This document shows, piece by piece, positions 53,131 to 61,466 of a stretch of DNA of 64,000 bases. The position numbers and the translations under genes were made by a program. Each line of letters starts with the position of its first letter. Positions within the stretch are counted from its first letter, which is position 1. The notes under the pieces are model-generated. The model ran no database searches. It was not told where the DNA came from and saw only the letters and a program-made list of their open reading frames with translations. Source of the stretch: Novosphingobium terrae (GTDB taxonomy: Bacteria; Pseudomonadota; Alphaproteobacteria; Sphingomonadales; Sphingomonadaceae); the NCBI RefSeq assembly GCF_017163935.1, contig NZ_JABVZR010000001.1, positions 3,162,001 through 3,226,000 on the forward strand, given 5' to 3'.

Positions 53131-53307
53131 ATGCTGCGCAAACTGACTCTGGGCGCCATGCTGCTGGCCATCGGCACGCTGGCGGCCTGTGACGATGATG
53201 GCCACCACCCCCGCTGGGACCGCGGCGGCGGCTATGACCATGGCCGCGACCATCGCGGCGATCATGACCACGATCACGATGATGACCATCACTGGGCCCC
53301 GCATTGA
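53131..53307 (+). CDS. Small His/Asp-rich lipoprotein
   Basis: The 58-residue protein has a lipoprotein signal (MLRKLTLGAMLLAIGTLAAC, Cys at residue 20), then a mature part made almost wholly of Asp, His, Gly and Arg (DDDGHHPRWDRGGGYDHG and onward to HDDDHHWAPH). An excellent AAGGAGG ribosome site precedes ATG 53131. The composition suggests divalent metal binding in the periplasm or outer membrane. No family known to me. Upstream lies a strong hairpin that could control it. Confidence 0.75.
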   Translation: MLRKLTLGAMLLAIGTLAACDDDGHHPRWDRGGGYDHGRDHRGDHDHDHDDDHHWAPH

Positions 53308-53349
53308 TCACGGGACAGGAACGGGCGCCGGACTTGCGCCCTGACGCGG

Positions 53350-54690
53350 TCAGGCCACCCGCCTGATCCGCCCGAAGCGCGTGCCGCCCTGTGTGGCGAT
53401 ATCGCCCGCACGGAACCGCGCCAGCTCCTGCATCAGCGCATCGGACTGCGCGGCCAGCCCGCGCGCCGCCGCGCTGGTCTCTTCCGAGGCGGCGGCATTG
53501 CTCTGGGTGATCTGATGCATCTCGCTGACGGTGCCATTGGCCTCGCGCAGGCGCCCGGCCTGATCGTTGGTATCGCGGGCGATGCGGTTCATCACCTCGC
53601 TGATCTGGGCCACGCCCTCCGCGATGCGCAGCAGGGCCTCGCCGGTCTGGGTCACCAGAGTCACGCCCTGTGACACCTGCGAGGCCGATCCGGCGATCCG
53701 CCCCTTGATGTCACGCGCGGCATCGGCGCTGCGCTGGGCCAAAGCGCGCACCTCATTGGCGACCACGGCAAAGCCGCGCCCCGCCTCACCCGCGCGGGCC
53801 GCTTCCACGCCTGCGTTCAAGGCCAGCAAATTGGTCTGGAAGGCGATGCCGTCGATCACGCTGACGATCGCCGCGATCTCGCCCGAGGAATGTTCGATGG
53901 CGGCCATGGCCTCCACCGTGCTGGACATCACCGCGCTGGATTCCTCGGCCTGACGGCGGGTTTCGCTCACCAGCGCATTGGCCTGCGTGGCGGCATCGGC
54001 GGATTGGGCGATGGCGGTGCCGATCTGGCCCAGTGCCTGCACCGTCGCCTCGGCCTTCACCGATTGAACGGCGGCCCGGCTGGACGCATCCTGCGCCGCC
54101 TGCTGGATATCCTCGGCGCTGCGGGCCACCAGATCGGCGGTCTGCTGCACCTTGCCCATCGAAGCCGCAAAGGCATCGGCGGTGCTGTTGAAGCTCTCGC
54201 GCAGGCCCTCGTAATCGGAGCGGAAGGGGCGATCGAGGTGGCAGGTGAGGTTCCCGCGTGACAATTCGCCAAGGCCCTGACGCAGATCATCGATCACGGC
54301 AGAGGTTTCGGCCAGATTCTGGATCATCACCAGAATGGATTCCACCCCATCGAGCCATGCCGGGATCAGCGTCACCAGAATCCGCACCGGATTGCCGTGC
54401 GGATCGAGGTTGAGCCATTCGAAGCGCGAGAGGCCTTTCTCACGCGCCTCGATCTGCCGTTCGGGAACATGAACAGGGGAAGGACGGCCATCACTCTGGA
54501 TAGGGGCGGAAAAATCCTCCGGCGCGCGGCCCAGAATCTCTTCGACAGTATAGCCATAGATGCTGGCGCAGGCCTGATTGCAGGCGACAAAGACACCATG
54601 CTGGATCAGCAGCAGTCCATCGGGCGACAGATCGAAGAGCGCCCTGGCCAGGCTGGTTTCGAGGGAAGGCTTTTCCTTGCGCCAGAACAT
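53350..54690 (-). CDS. Soluble PAS-domain methyl-accepting chemotaxis protein
   Basis: The 446-residue protein has no membrane helix. It has a PAS domain (about residues 18-125, SPDGLLLIQHGVFVACNQA), a HAMP-like linker and an MCP signalling domain with the hairpin tip IAFQTNLLALNAGVEAARAGE (about residues 290-310) and GRGFAVVANEVRALAQRS. It is a cytoplasmic chemoreceptor, perhaps sensing an internal ligand or redox state through PAS. ATG 54690 is chosen; GTG 54768 would add 26 residues including CNVCN. No che genes are adjacent. Confidence 0.88.
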   Translation of the reverse strand: MFWRKEKPSLETSLARALFDLSPDGLLLIQHGVFVACNQACASIYGYTVEEILGRAPEDFSAPIQSDGRPSPVHVPERQIEAREKGLSRFEWLNLDPHGNPVRILVTLIPAWLDGVESILVMIQNLAETSAVIDDLRQGLGELSRGNLTCHLDRPFRSDYEGLRESFNSTADAFAASMGKVQQTADLVARSAEDIQQAAQDASSRAAVQSVKAEATVQALGQIGTAIAQSADAATQANALVSETRRQAEESSAVMSSTVEAMAAIEHSSGEIAAIVSVIDGIAFQTNLLALNAGVEAARAGEAGRGFAVVANEVRALAQRSADAARDIKGRIAGSASQVSQGVTLVTQTGEALLRIAEGVAQISEVMNRIARDTNDQAGRLREANGTVSEMHQITQSNAAASEETSAAARGLAAQSDALMQELARFRAGDIATQGGTRFGRIRRVA

Positions 54691-54811
54691 GCTCGCGATC
54701 ACCCGGTTGCAGACGTTGCAGACAGGGCCTGATTCTAGAACAGTCTGGTAAAGGCGAGCGCATGCCACGCCCCGGGAGAATCCATAGGGATTTGGCCAGA
54801 GGGCGCCCCGG

Positions 54812-55207
54812 TCAGGGCGCCTTGGCAGGCTGCGCGGGCGGCAGGGTCTGGGTGTCGAAGACCTTCTGCTGCTCGGGGCTGAGCGTGGTGTAGAAGGTCT
54901 TGAGCGCCTGCGCCTGCTTGTGCAGATCGGCCTGCTCCTGCCTCATCTCCGCTTCCATCAGATCCATGCGCTGGGGGGCGGAAATGTTGGGGAACAGGGC
55001 CGCCGCGCTGCGCCGGCGCTCCTGCGTGCGGTTGGGCGCGGAGGCCTGAGCGCGATAGGCCTCCCAGCCCAGCTCCTGCTGAGGCGTCAGATGCAGATAG
55101 TCATGCAGCTTCTGCTCGGGCGTCAGCCCGACGGTCTGGCTCCAGCCCGGGGCGGCGCTCAGCACAGCCGCCCCCAAAGCCAGAGCGATGGCACCGTTTT
55201 TGATCAT
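54812..55207 (-). CDS. Exported Spy/LTXXQ-like helical protein
   Basis: The 131-residue protein has a signal peptide (to about residue 23, PGWSQ) followed by repeated LTPEQ/LTPQQ and LSPEQQ motifs and long amphipathic helices, the pattern of the Spy/CpxP LTXXQ family of periplasmic chaperone-like proteins. It lies seven bases downstream of a Gly-rich exported protein gene on the same strand. A role in envelope stress or as a chaperone of the Gly-rich protein is an inference from that pairing. Confidence 0.78.
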   Translation of the reverse strand: MIKNGAIALALGAAVLSAAPGWSQTVGLTPEQKLHDYLHLTPQQELGWEAYRAQASAPNRTQERRRSAAALFPNISAPQRMDLMEAEMRQEQADLHKQAQALKTFYTTLSPEQQKVFDTQTLPPAQPAKAP

Positions 55208-55214
55208 CAGGCGC

Positions 55215-55709
55215 TTACTGGCAGGCATTGTTGGTGACCCAGTGATACTGCTTGTCCTCACCCCATTGCCAATAGCCGCAGGCCGTCGAGGGCGGTGTGG
55301 CCGGGGCCGCATTGGGTGCATAGCTATCGACCGACCCCTGAGGCACCGGCGGCGCCTGTTCCGGCGCGGGATCGTAATAATAGCCAGGATAGTCGCCATA
55401 ATAGCCCGGCCAGCCCCAGAGCCAGGGATCGCTGTAGAGGCCCCAGCCCCAACCCCAGCCGGGATAGCCGCCCCAGCCATAGCCGCCGCGATAGACCACG
55501 CCGCCACGGTAGAAGCCGCCGCCGTGATAGCCACCGCCACGGTAGCCGCCGCCACCGCGAAAACCGCCACCACCGCCGACATGGCCGCCGCCGCCGAAGT
55601 GACCGCCACCGCCATGGCCACCGCCACGCTGCGCCTGAGCCGCGACCGGCGCGCAAACCAGCGCCAGCGCCGCCACCATTCCCGCGACATGACCCGCCAG
55701 AATCTTCAT
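55215..55709 (-). CDS. Exported Gly/Tyr-rich protein
   Basis: The 164-residue protein has a signal peptide (to AQAQ at about residue 27) and then a long Gly-rich tract with GGG, GGH, GGY and GGF repeats (about 28-75), an aromatic GWGGYPGWGWGWG and YPGYYYDP section, and a C-terminal domain with two Cys (ACGYWQWGEDKQYHWV, then NNACQ). Such proteins are common and poorly understood in Alphaproteobacteria; cell-surface or envelope localisation is likely. The DNA is strongly repetitive as a result. Confidence 0.78.
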   Translation of the reverse strand: MKILAGHVAGMVAALALVCAPVAAQAQRGGGHGGGGHFGGGGHVGGGGGFRGGGGYRGGGYHGGGFYRGGVVYRGGYGWGGYPGWGWGWGLYSDPWLWGWPGYYGDYPGYYYDPAPEQAPPVPQGSVDSYAPNAAPATPPSTACGYWQWGEDKQYHWVTNNACQ

Positions 55710-55978
55710 GGGTTCTTCCTTTCCTCAGGGCGCTGGCGGCGAGTGTCCTTGCAGAGGGTCGTCGGCGACGCTTGTTCTTTTGAAGTGTGTGTTCGGAGCC
55801 TGGGCCAACCGCCCGGTCGAGGAGAATCGACAGCGCGGCAAGAGCCAGCCCTCAGTGTTGCAAACCGAGTGTTAACCTTGGCTGACTCGGGCCCGTAAAG
55901 CGATGTAAAATCGTCTCTTCTCGGCCTTTATACGGCCAGTCGCCCACGGTGGCGGGGGGCAGGAAAAGCGGCCATGCT

Positions 55979-56007
55979 TAATTCCTATTTTATAACTAGG
56001 ATATAAA
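55979..56007 (+). promoter_or_regulatory. Inverted-repeat motif, related to that at 58966
   Basis: TAATTCCTATTT, six bases, then TAGGATATAAA. CCTA and TAGG are separated by nine bases, the same spacing as in the motif before the monooxygenase operon, and both are followed by TAGGATATA within a few bases. It is 318 bases upstream of the receptor start, in front of the small 56086 frame. The binding protein is unknown. Confidence 0.5.
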
Positions 56008-56085
56008 CAATTTCTACGAAGCGGGAAAGGCGCGAAGGCTCGCATAAGCAGCGCCAATATCGCATTCCCGGAGAGGAAGGCAGGG

Positions 56086-56238
56086 ATGCCTATATGGCGC
56101 AGCATAGGGCAGCAGACCAAAAGCCTGCAAAATCCGGACCTATTGCTGAAAAAGATCTTCAAGATAGAAAATCTATCGCGTGATATCGCTGCAACAGAAC
56201 GCGTGATCCACAGAAAATATCCCGACATCAACTTATGA
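56086..56238 (+). CDS. Candidate small protein (50 aa) or gene remnant
   Basis: ATG 56086 follows a purine-rich ribosome site (GAGAGGAAGGCAGGG), and the frame encodes 50 residues from MPIWRSIGQQTKSL through SRDIAATERVIHRKYPDINL to TGA. Codon use (CTA, TTA, ATA, AGA) is unlike the host genes. The stretch RDIAATERVIHRKYPDI resembles the C-terminal region of cation-efflux-type proteins, so it might be a fossil fragment, but the match is from memory and short. The frame lies between an inverted-repeat motif and the receptor promoter. Confidence 0.3.
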   Translation: MPIWRSIGQQTKSLQNPDLLLKKIFKIENLSRDIAATERVIHRKYPDINL

Positions 56239-56262
56239 CATTCGATCATTATAAATTATAAT
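56235..56262 (+). promoter_or_regulatory. Candidate promoter of the TonB receptor gene
   Basis: ATGACA (56235-56240), a 16-base spacer and a perfect TATAAT (56257-56262) lie about 60 bases upstream of the receptor start. The -10 is part of a small palindrome, ATTATA / TATAAT with a three-base centre (56248-56262), which could bind a regulator. Confidence 0.55.
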
Positions 56263-56323
56263 CGGTTGGAGATCGGTCATTTCCTCCGCCTTCTCGTGCC
56301 GGAAAGCACACATGGAGGGCACG

Positions 56324-58843
56324 ATGACCGCACATATCAGGATCAGCGCAAAACATCTCTCATCCTTGAGCACAACAGCCCTGATGCTGATGGCGCACAC
56401 CGCCCTCGCAACCCCGGCTCCCGCCCCCTCGGCCCCCGCTGCCGCGCCTGCCGAAAGTGACGACACGGGATCGGCCATCATCGTCACCGGCACCCGCGCG
56501 CGCGGCATCACCCAGGCCGAAAGCCCCACCCCGATCAAGGTGCTGGACAGCAGCGCGCTGACAAAGGTCGGCCAGCCCAGCGTCACGCAGGAACTGGCGC
56601 AGCTGATCCCCTCCTTCAGCGCGCAGACCTTCGGCGGCGATGCCTCCAATCTGACGCTGAGCGCGCGGTTGCGCGGGCTCAGCCCCAATCACACGCTGGT
56701 GCTGGTCAATGGCAAGCGACGCCACGGCACCGCCAATTTCAGCATCAGCGGCGGCGCCTATGCCGGTGGCGCCGCCCCCGATCTCGACCTGATCAGCCCG
56801 GAATCGATCGACCATATCGAGGTGCTGGAACAGGGCGCCGCCGCGCAATACGGGTCCGATGCCATCGGCGGCGTGATCAACATCATCCTGAAGAACAAGA
56901 GCGAGGGCGGCACGCTGGATGGCACCGGCGGCTCCTATTACAACACCGGCGGGCTGACCGGGGCGGTGGGGCTCAATCTGGGCACCAAACTGGGCGAGAA
57001 TGGCTTTCTCAACATCACCGCCTTCCACCGCTATCACGATTACAGCGTGACCAGCGGGCTGGACAAGCGCGTGGTCGATGCCAACGGCACTCTGCTCTCC
57101 TCGCTCAGCACGGCGCAAAAGGCGCTCTATGGTTCGCTGCCGGGCTATCCCAATGTCAATCCGATCACCGGTGACGCGCGGACCCATCTCACCAATCTGC
57201 AGTACAATGCCGGTTACGATCTGGGCGATGTGCAGCTTTACAGCTTCGGCAGCTATTCGCGCAAAGTGGCCAATTCGCAGCAGAATGTGCGCCTGCCCGA
57301 TCGCATCATCGCCTCCTCCACGCTGGGCGTGGCGGGCACGCTGGGGTCATCCGATGCCCTGCTCTATTCCAGCACCGGCTTTATCCCGCTGATCGGCATC
57401 AAGGAGGATGACTTCTCCTTCACCGGCGGCGCCAAGGGCCAGCTTGCAGGCTTCAACTTCGATCTGAGCGGCACCTGGGGCCAGGATCACGACGATGTCT
57501 ACACCCTCAATTCGGCCAATGCGCAGCTTTTCATCAACACCCACACCACGCCATCGAACTTCCATGACGGTTCGTGGCGCGCGGTGGAATGGACGCTGAA
57601 TGCCGACTTCAACCGCGACATCGATCTGGGTCTGGCCAAGCCGCTGACCTTCGCTTTCGGCGCGGAGTATCGCAAGAACATCTATGCCATCACCGCGGGC
57701 GATCCGGCCTCTTACCAGCTGGGCGGCGCGCAGGCCTATCCCGGCTTCACCCCCACCGATGCGGGCGATCACAACCGCCACAACATCGCGCTCTATGCCG
57801 ATATCACCGCCCATCCCACCGCGAAGTGGCTGATCGAACCGGCAGTCCGCTGGGAGCATTATTCCGACTTTGGCGACACCACCACCTGGAAGGTCACCAG
57901 CCGTTACGATGTCAGCCCGGCCTTCGGCCTGCGCGGCACGGTCAACACCGGCTTCCGCGCGCCGTCGCTGCTTGAGGAATATTACTCGGCCACCAACCTC
58001 TCGCCCACCACGGCAACGGTGGTGCTGCCCGCCAATTCGGCGGCGGCCAAATTTCTCGGCTTCCAGAATCTGAAGCCGGAGAAATCGACCAATTACAGCC
58101 TTGGGCTGGTGCTGCGCCCCGCCCCGCGCCTGACCTTCACGCTGGACGTCTATCAGATCAAGATCCGCGACCGCATCCTTGGCACCAGCACGCTGTATGG
58201 CACGGGCGGCTCGGTGAACTATCCGCTGGTCACGCAGGCGATCGCGCTCAACGGCAATCTGCTCGACCCCACGGTCAGCGTGACCGGCGTCTCCACCTAC
58301 ACCAATGCCGCCGACACGCGCACGCGCGGCGTGGATGTGGTGGCCAGCTACGCCAGCGATTTTCACAGTCTGGGCCATGTGACCTGGACTCTGGCGGGCA
58401 CCTACAACAAGACCAGAGCGACCAAGATCTACAGCGCCAGTTCGGTGATCCCGGTCAGCAGCACCTTCAGCGCCACCGCGCAGTCGACGCTGGAAAGCAG
58501 CACCCCCACGCTCAAGGTGATCACCGGGGCCGACTGGACGCTGGGCAAGCTGGATCTCAACCTGCGCGGCACCTATTATTCGGCCACGCGCACCTATGTG
58601 ACACCGGGCACCGGCCTCTATCTCCAGCGTGTGCCCAATGCCTATATCGTCGATCTGGACCTGGGCTATCAGCTGTTCAAGGGGCTGCGTCTGGCCATTG
58701 GCGCCAACAATCTCTTCAACATCAAGCCGCCCTATTCGGACCCGAACCAGACCGGCGGCAGCATCTGGCGCACGCCGATCACCACCGCGCCCTATGGCAT
58801 CAACGGCGGCTATTACTACGGCAAGGTGACCGTCAACTTCTGA
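56324..58843 (+). CDS. TonB-dependent outer membrane receptor of the sulfur-compound cluster
   Basis: The 839-residue protein has a signal peptide (to about residue 30, ALATPAPA), a Pro/Ala linker, a TonB-box-like IIVTGTRARG, a plug (LIPSFSAQTF, ARLRGLSPNHTLVLVNGKRR, GSDAIGGVINIIL) and a barrel ending in a terminal Phe. ATG 56324 follows GGAGGG; an in-frame ATG 12 bases upstream overlaps that site. The gene reads in the same direction as the monooxygenase operon, 212 bases ahead of it. The position and the shared upstream motif suggest it imports the operon's substrate, an organosulfur or amino-acid-like compound. Confidence 0.9.
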   Translation: MTAHIRISAKHLSSLSTTALMLMAHTALATPAPAPSAPAAAPAESDDTGSAIIVTGTRARGITQAESPTPIKVLDSSALTKVGQPSVTQELAQLIPSFSAQTFGGDASNLTLSARLRGLSPNHTLVLVNGKRRHGTANFSISGGAYAGGAAPDLDLISPESIDHIEVLEQGAAAQYGSDAIGGVINIILKNKSEGGTLDGTGGSYYNTGGLTGAVGLNLGTKLGENGFLNITAFHRYHDYSVTSGLDKRVVDANGTLLSSLSTAQKALYGSLPGYPNVNPITGDARTHLTNLQYNAGYDLGDVQLYSFGSYSRKVANSQQNVRLPDRIIASSTLGVAGTLGSSDALLYSSTGFIPLIGIKEDDFSFTGGAKGQLAGFNFDLSGTWGQDHDDVYTLNSANAQLFINTHTTPSNFHDGSWRAVEWTLNADFNRDIDLGLAKPLTFAFGAEYRKNIYAITAGDPASYQLGGAQAYPGFTPTDAGDHNRHNIALYADITAHPTAKWLIEPAVRWEHYSDFGDTTTWKVTSRYDVSPAFGLRGTVNTGFRAPSLLEEYYSATNLSPTTATVVLPANSAAAKFLGFQNLKPEKSTNYSLGLVLRPAPRLTFTLDVYQIKIRDRILGTSTLYGTGGSVNYPLVTQAIALNGNLLDPTVSVTGVSTYTNAADTRTRGVDVVASYASDFHSLGHVTWTLAGTYNKTRATKIYSASSVIPVSSTFSATAQSTLESSTPTLKVITGADWTLGKLDLNLRGTYYSATRTYVTPGTGLYLQRVPNAYIVDLDLGYQLFKGLRLAIGANNLFNIKPPYSDPNQTGGSIWRTPITTAPYGINGGYYYGKVTVNF

Positions 58844-58965
58844 GCCCGCCTGCCCCAACACCTTCTGCCGATGCCGGGGGGCTTTGGCAGACTTTCGCCG
58901 GCCGGATGGCGCTCTGGAAGGCCTCCGGTCGGCGAAAGATTATCTTGAGGGGCCAAGGCCAAATC

Positions 58966-59000
58966 TAATTTCCTATTTAATTGATAGGAAATTAGGATAT
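58966..59000 (+). promoter_or_regulatory. 11-bp palindromic operator-like site before the monooxygenase operon
   Basis: TAATTTCCTAT (58966-58976) and ATAGGAAATTA (58984-58994) are perfect inverted repeats with a seven-base centre, followed by GGATAT. It lies 56 bases before the first operon start. CCTA/TAGG spacing and the trailing TAGGATATA are shared with the motif at 55979. The form is that of a dimeric repressor or activator site; the -10 may be the GATATA after it. Confidence 0.6.
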
Positions 59001-59055
59001 ACATCACAGCCCCGGTCCCACAGGATCGGCGCTGACCGCAGGAGACAAGCCGGCC

Positions 59056-60087
59056 ATGACCTATCGCCTGAGCATCCTGGACAAGGCCCTGATCCCCGAG
59101 GGGCTGAGCGCCCCCGCCTCTCTGGCGCAGACCGTGGAGCTGGCGGTGCTGGCCGAGAGGCTGGGCTTCCACCGCTACTGGTTTGCCGAGCATCACGGCA
59201 TGGCCAATCTCGCCAGCTCCGCGCCGGAGCTGCTGGCCGCCCATGTGCTGGCCCGCACGCAGCATATCCGCGTCGGCACGGGCGGAGTGATGCTGCAGCA
59301 TTACGCGCCTTTCAAGGTGGCGGAGAGCTTCAACCTGCTGGCCGCTCTGGCGCCGGGGCGCGTCGATCTGGGCGTCGGCAAGGCGCCGGGCGGGTTGCCG
59401 CATGCCACAGGCGCCCTGCGCCCCGAGCAGACCACTCCGGCTGATTTCGATGCCAGGCTGCGTGATCTCGATGGCTTCCTGACCGGCAGCCTGCCCGAGA
59501 GCCACCCCTATGCCGGCGCCATCGCCGCCCCTCAGCCGACCGAACCCGCCCGCCGCATCCTGCTGGGCGCCAGCACGCAAAGCGCCGCTCTGGCCGCCGA
59601 GCTGGACTGGGATTTCTGCTACGCCGGTCACTTCGACGGCGATCCCCAGCGCATGAAGCAGGCCTTCGACCTCTATCGCGCCGCCACAGGCCGCAGCCCG
59701 CTGCTGGCGCTGGTGGCCTTCGCCGCGCCCAGCGAGGAGGAGGCCAAGCGCCTTGTCGGCCTCTATCGCTTCCTGCGCCTGCACCTCTCGACCGGGCAGC
59801 GGGTCAATGTGCCCAATGAGGCGGTGGCGGCAGAATTCGCCCGGCAGGCGGGCGTCACCGATTACACCACGCAGGAGATCGAGCCCAACATCCTCACCGG
59901 CACCGGCGACCAGCTGCGCGCCGCGCTGGACGATCTGAGCGCGACGCTGGGCGTGGAGGACTTCGTGATCGACGCCCCCGTGGCAGACCATGCCGCGCGC
60001 CGCACCTCGCTGCAGGAGCTGGCCCGCGCGATCCTCTCCCCGGCCCAAGGACCGGAGGCACAGAGCAAAACCCTGCAACCGGCCTGA
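59056..60087 (+). CDS. LLM-class flavin-dependent monooxygenase (YtmO/MsnO8-like)
   Basis: The 343-residue bacterial-luciferase-like TIM barrel has LGFHRYWFAEHHGM (about residues 36-49), the LASSAPELLAAHVLARTQ helix and VGTGGVMLQHYAPFKVAESF, features of single-subunit LLM proteins such as YtmO of Bacillus. It would use reduced flavin supplied by a separate reductase, which is not in view. It is the first gene of a tight five-gene operon with a second monooxygenase, an M20 hydrolase, a GNAT enzyme and an ABC permease. Specific substrate unknown; an S-substituted cysteine derivative is the working idea. Confidence 0.88.
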   Translation: MTYRLSILDKALIPEGLSAPASLAQTVELAVLAERLGFHRYWFAEHHGMANLASSAPELLAAHVLARTQHIRVGTGGVMLQHYAPFKVAESFNLLAALAPGRVDLGVGKAPGGLPHATGALRPEQTTPADFDARLRDLDGFLTGSLPESHPYAGAIAAPQPTEPARRILLGASTQSAALAAELDWDFCYAGHFDGDPQRMKQAFDLYRAATGRSPLLALVAFAAPSEEEAKRLVGLYRFLRLHLSTGQRVNVPNEAVAAEFARQAGVTDYTTQEIEPNILTGTGDQLRAALDDLSATLGVEDFVIDAPVADHAARRTSLQELARAILSPAQGPEAQSKTLQPA

Positions 60088-60122
60088 CCCCATCCCCAGC
60101 TGCCAGAATGAAAGGTACGCGC

Positions 60123-61466
60123 ATGAGCGAGAACCCCATCCCCTTCGGCATCATGCTTCACGGCCCCGGCGGGCATATGCATGCCTGGAAGCACCCCAGC
60201 AATCCCGCCGATGCCAGCGTCAACCTGCCCTTCCTCACCGGGCAGGCCCTCAAGGCCGAAGCGAACGGTATCACCTTCGCCTTCGTAGCCGACGGGCTCT
60301 ACATCAATGACAAGTCGATCCCGCATTTCCTCAACCGCTTCGAGCCGATCACCGTGCTTTCGGCCCTGGCCAGCGTAACAACAAAGATCGGTCTGGCGGG
60401 CACCCTCTCCACCTCCTACAGCGATCCCTTCACGGTGGCGCGCCAGTTTGCCTCGCTGGATCTGATCAGCGGCGGGCGCGCGGGCTGGAATGTGGTGACC
60501 TCGCCGCTGGAGGGCTCGGGCCGCAATTACGGGCGGGCCCATCCCGAACACGCCCAGCGCTATCAGATCGCCGACGAATATCTCACCGTCACGCAGGGCC
60601 TTTGGGACAGCTGGGATGAAGACGCCTTCCCCCGCAACCGCGAGACCGGCGAATTCGTCGACAAGAGCCGCTTCCGCCCGATCAACCACAAGGGGCCGTT
60701 CTTTCAGGTGGAAGGGCCGCTCAACATCGGGCGTTCCCCTCAAGGCCAGCCGGTGATCTTTCAGGCGGGGTCCTCCGAAGCCGGGATCGGCCTTGCGGGC
60801 AAATTCGCCGATGCGGTCTTCACCGGCCCGGCCACCTTCGAGGAAGCCACGGCATTTCGCGCACAAGTGCGAGCCAGCGCGGTGGTGCAGGGCCGCCCGG
60901 CGGACCATGTGAAGATCTTCCCCGGCATCGCCATCGTCACCGGCGCCAGTGATGAAGAGGCCGAGCGCAAATATGACGCCATCGCCAATCTGCTGACCAT
61001 CGATGATGCGCTGGACTATCTGGGCCGCTTCTTCGACCATCACGATTTCCGCGCCTATCCGCTCGATGGGCCCTTCCCCGAACTGGGGGACATCGGCGCC
61101 AACAGCTTCCGCTCCACCACCGACCGGATCAAGCAGGATGCCGCCGAAAACCAGCTGACCTTGCGTGAGGCGGCACTGAAAGCCGCCACCCCCAAGCCGC
61201 ATTTTCTGGGCAGCGGCGCCAAGGTTGCCGAAGAGCTGATCCGCTGGATCGACGGCGGCGCGGCGGATGGCTTTATCCTTGGTTTCCCGGTGGCCGCACA
61301 GGGCCTGGACGACTTTATCGATTTCGTGATCCCCGAACTGGAAAAGCGCGGCCGCTATGATCGTGTGCTGCATGGCGCCACCCTGCGCGATCACCTCGGC
61401 CTGCCCTTCAAGGAGAGCCGCCACAAGGCTCCCGCCGCCACGGCCCCGGAAAGGCAATCGGCATGA
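60123..61466 (+). CDS. NtaA/DmoA/YtnJ-type FMN-dependent monooxygenase
   Basis: The 447-residue protein belongs to the nitrilotriacetate/dimethyl-sulfide monooxygenase branch: TTKIGLAGTLSTSYSDPFTV, FASLDLISGGRAGWNVVTS and the GSSEAGIGLAGKFADAVFTG segment are characteristic. Relatives YtnJ and YxeK of Bacillus cleave the C-S bond of N-acetylated S-alkyl cysteines; DmoA attacks dimethyl sulfide; SnaA-type attack pristinamycin. ATG 60123 follows GAAAGG; ATG 60108 overlaps that site. The gene overlaps the M20 hydrolase by four bases. Confidence 0.9.
   Translation: MSENPIPFGIMLHGPGGHMHAWKHPSNPADASVNLPFLTGQALKAEANGITFAFVADGLYINDKSIPHFLNRFEPITVLSALASVTTKIGLAGTLSTSYSDPFTVARQFASLDLISGGRAGWNVVTSPLEGSGRNYGRAHPEHAQRYQIADEYLTVTQGLWDSWDEDAFPRNRETGEFVDKSRFRPINHKGPFFQVEGPLNIGRSPQGQPVIFQAGSSEAGIGLAGKFADAVFTGPATFEEATAFRAQVRASAVVQGRPADHVKIFPGIAIVTGASDEEAERKYDAIANLLTIDDALDYLGRFFDHHDFRAYPLDGPFPELGDIGANSFRSTTDRIKQDAAENQLTLREAALKAATPKPHFLGSGAKVAEELIRWIDGGAADGFILGFPVAAQGLDDFIDFVIPELEKRGRYDRVLHGATLRDHLGLPFKESRHKAPAATAPERQSA

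Larger units (their letters stand above)
55710..56323. other. 614-base divergent intergenic region upstream of a TonB receptor
   Basis: From 55710 to about 55960 the sequence has genome-like GC and no gene that I support. From about 55970 it becomes AT-rich, unlike its neighbours, and holds an inverted-repeat motif (55979-56007), a 50-codon frame with a ribosome site (56086-56238) and a promoter with a perfect -10 (56235-56262). A minus-strand frame of about 125 codons over 55872-56249 lacks a ribosome site and recognisable content and is not called. Confidence 0.6.

Noticed and set aside
55872..56249. Minus-strand frame of about 125 codons between the Gly-rich protein and the TonB receptor
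   Set aside because: No ribosome site, no recognisable motif and it overlaps promoter-like and operator-like sequence.
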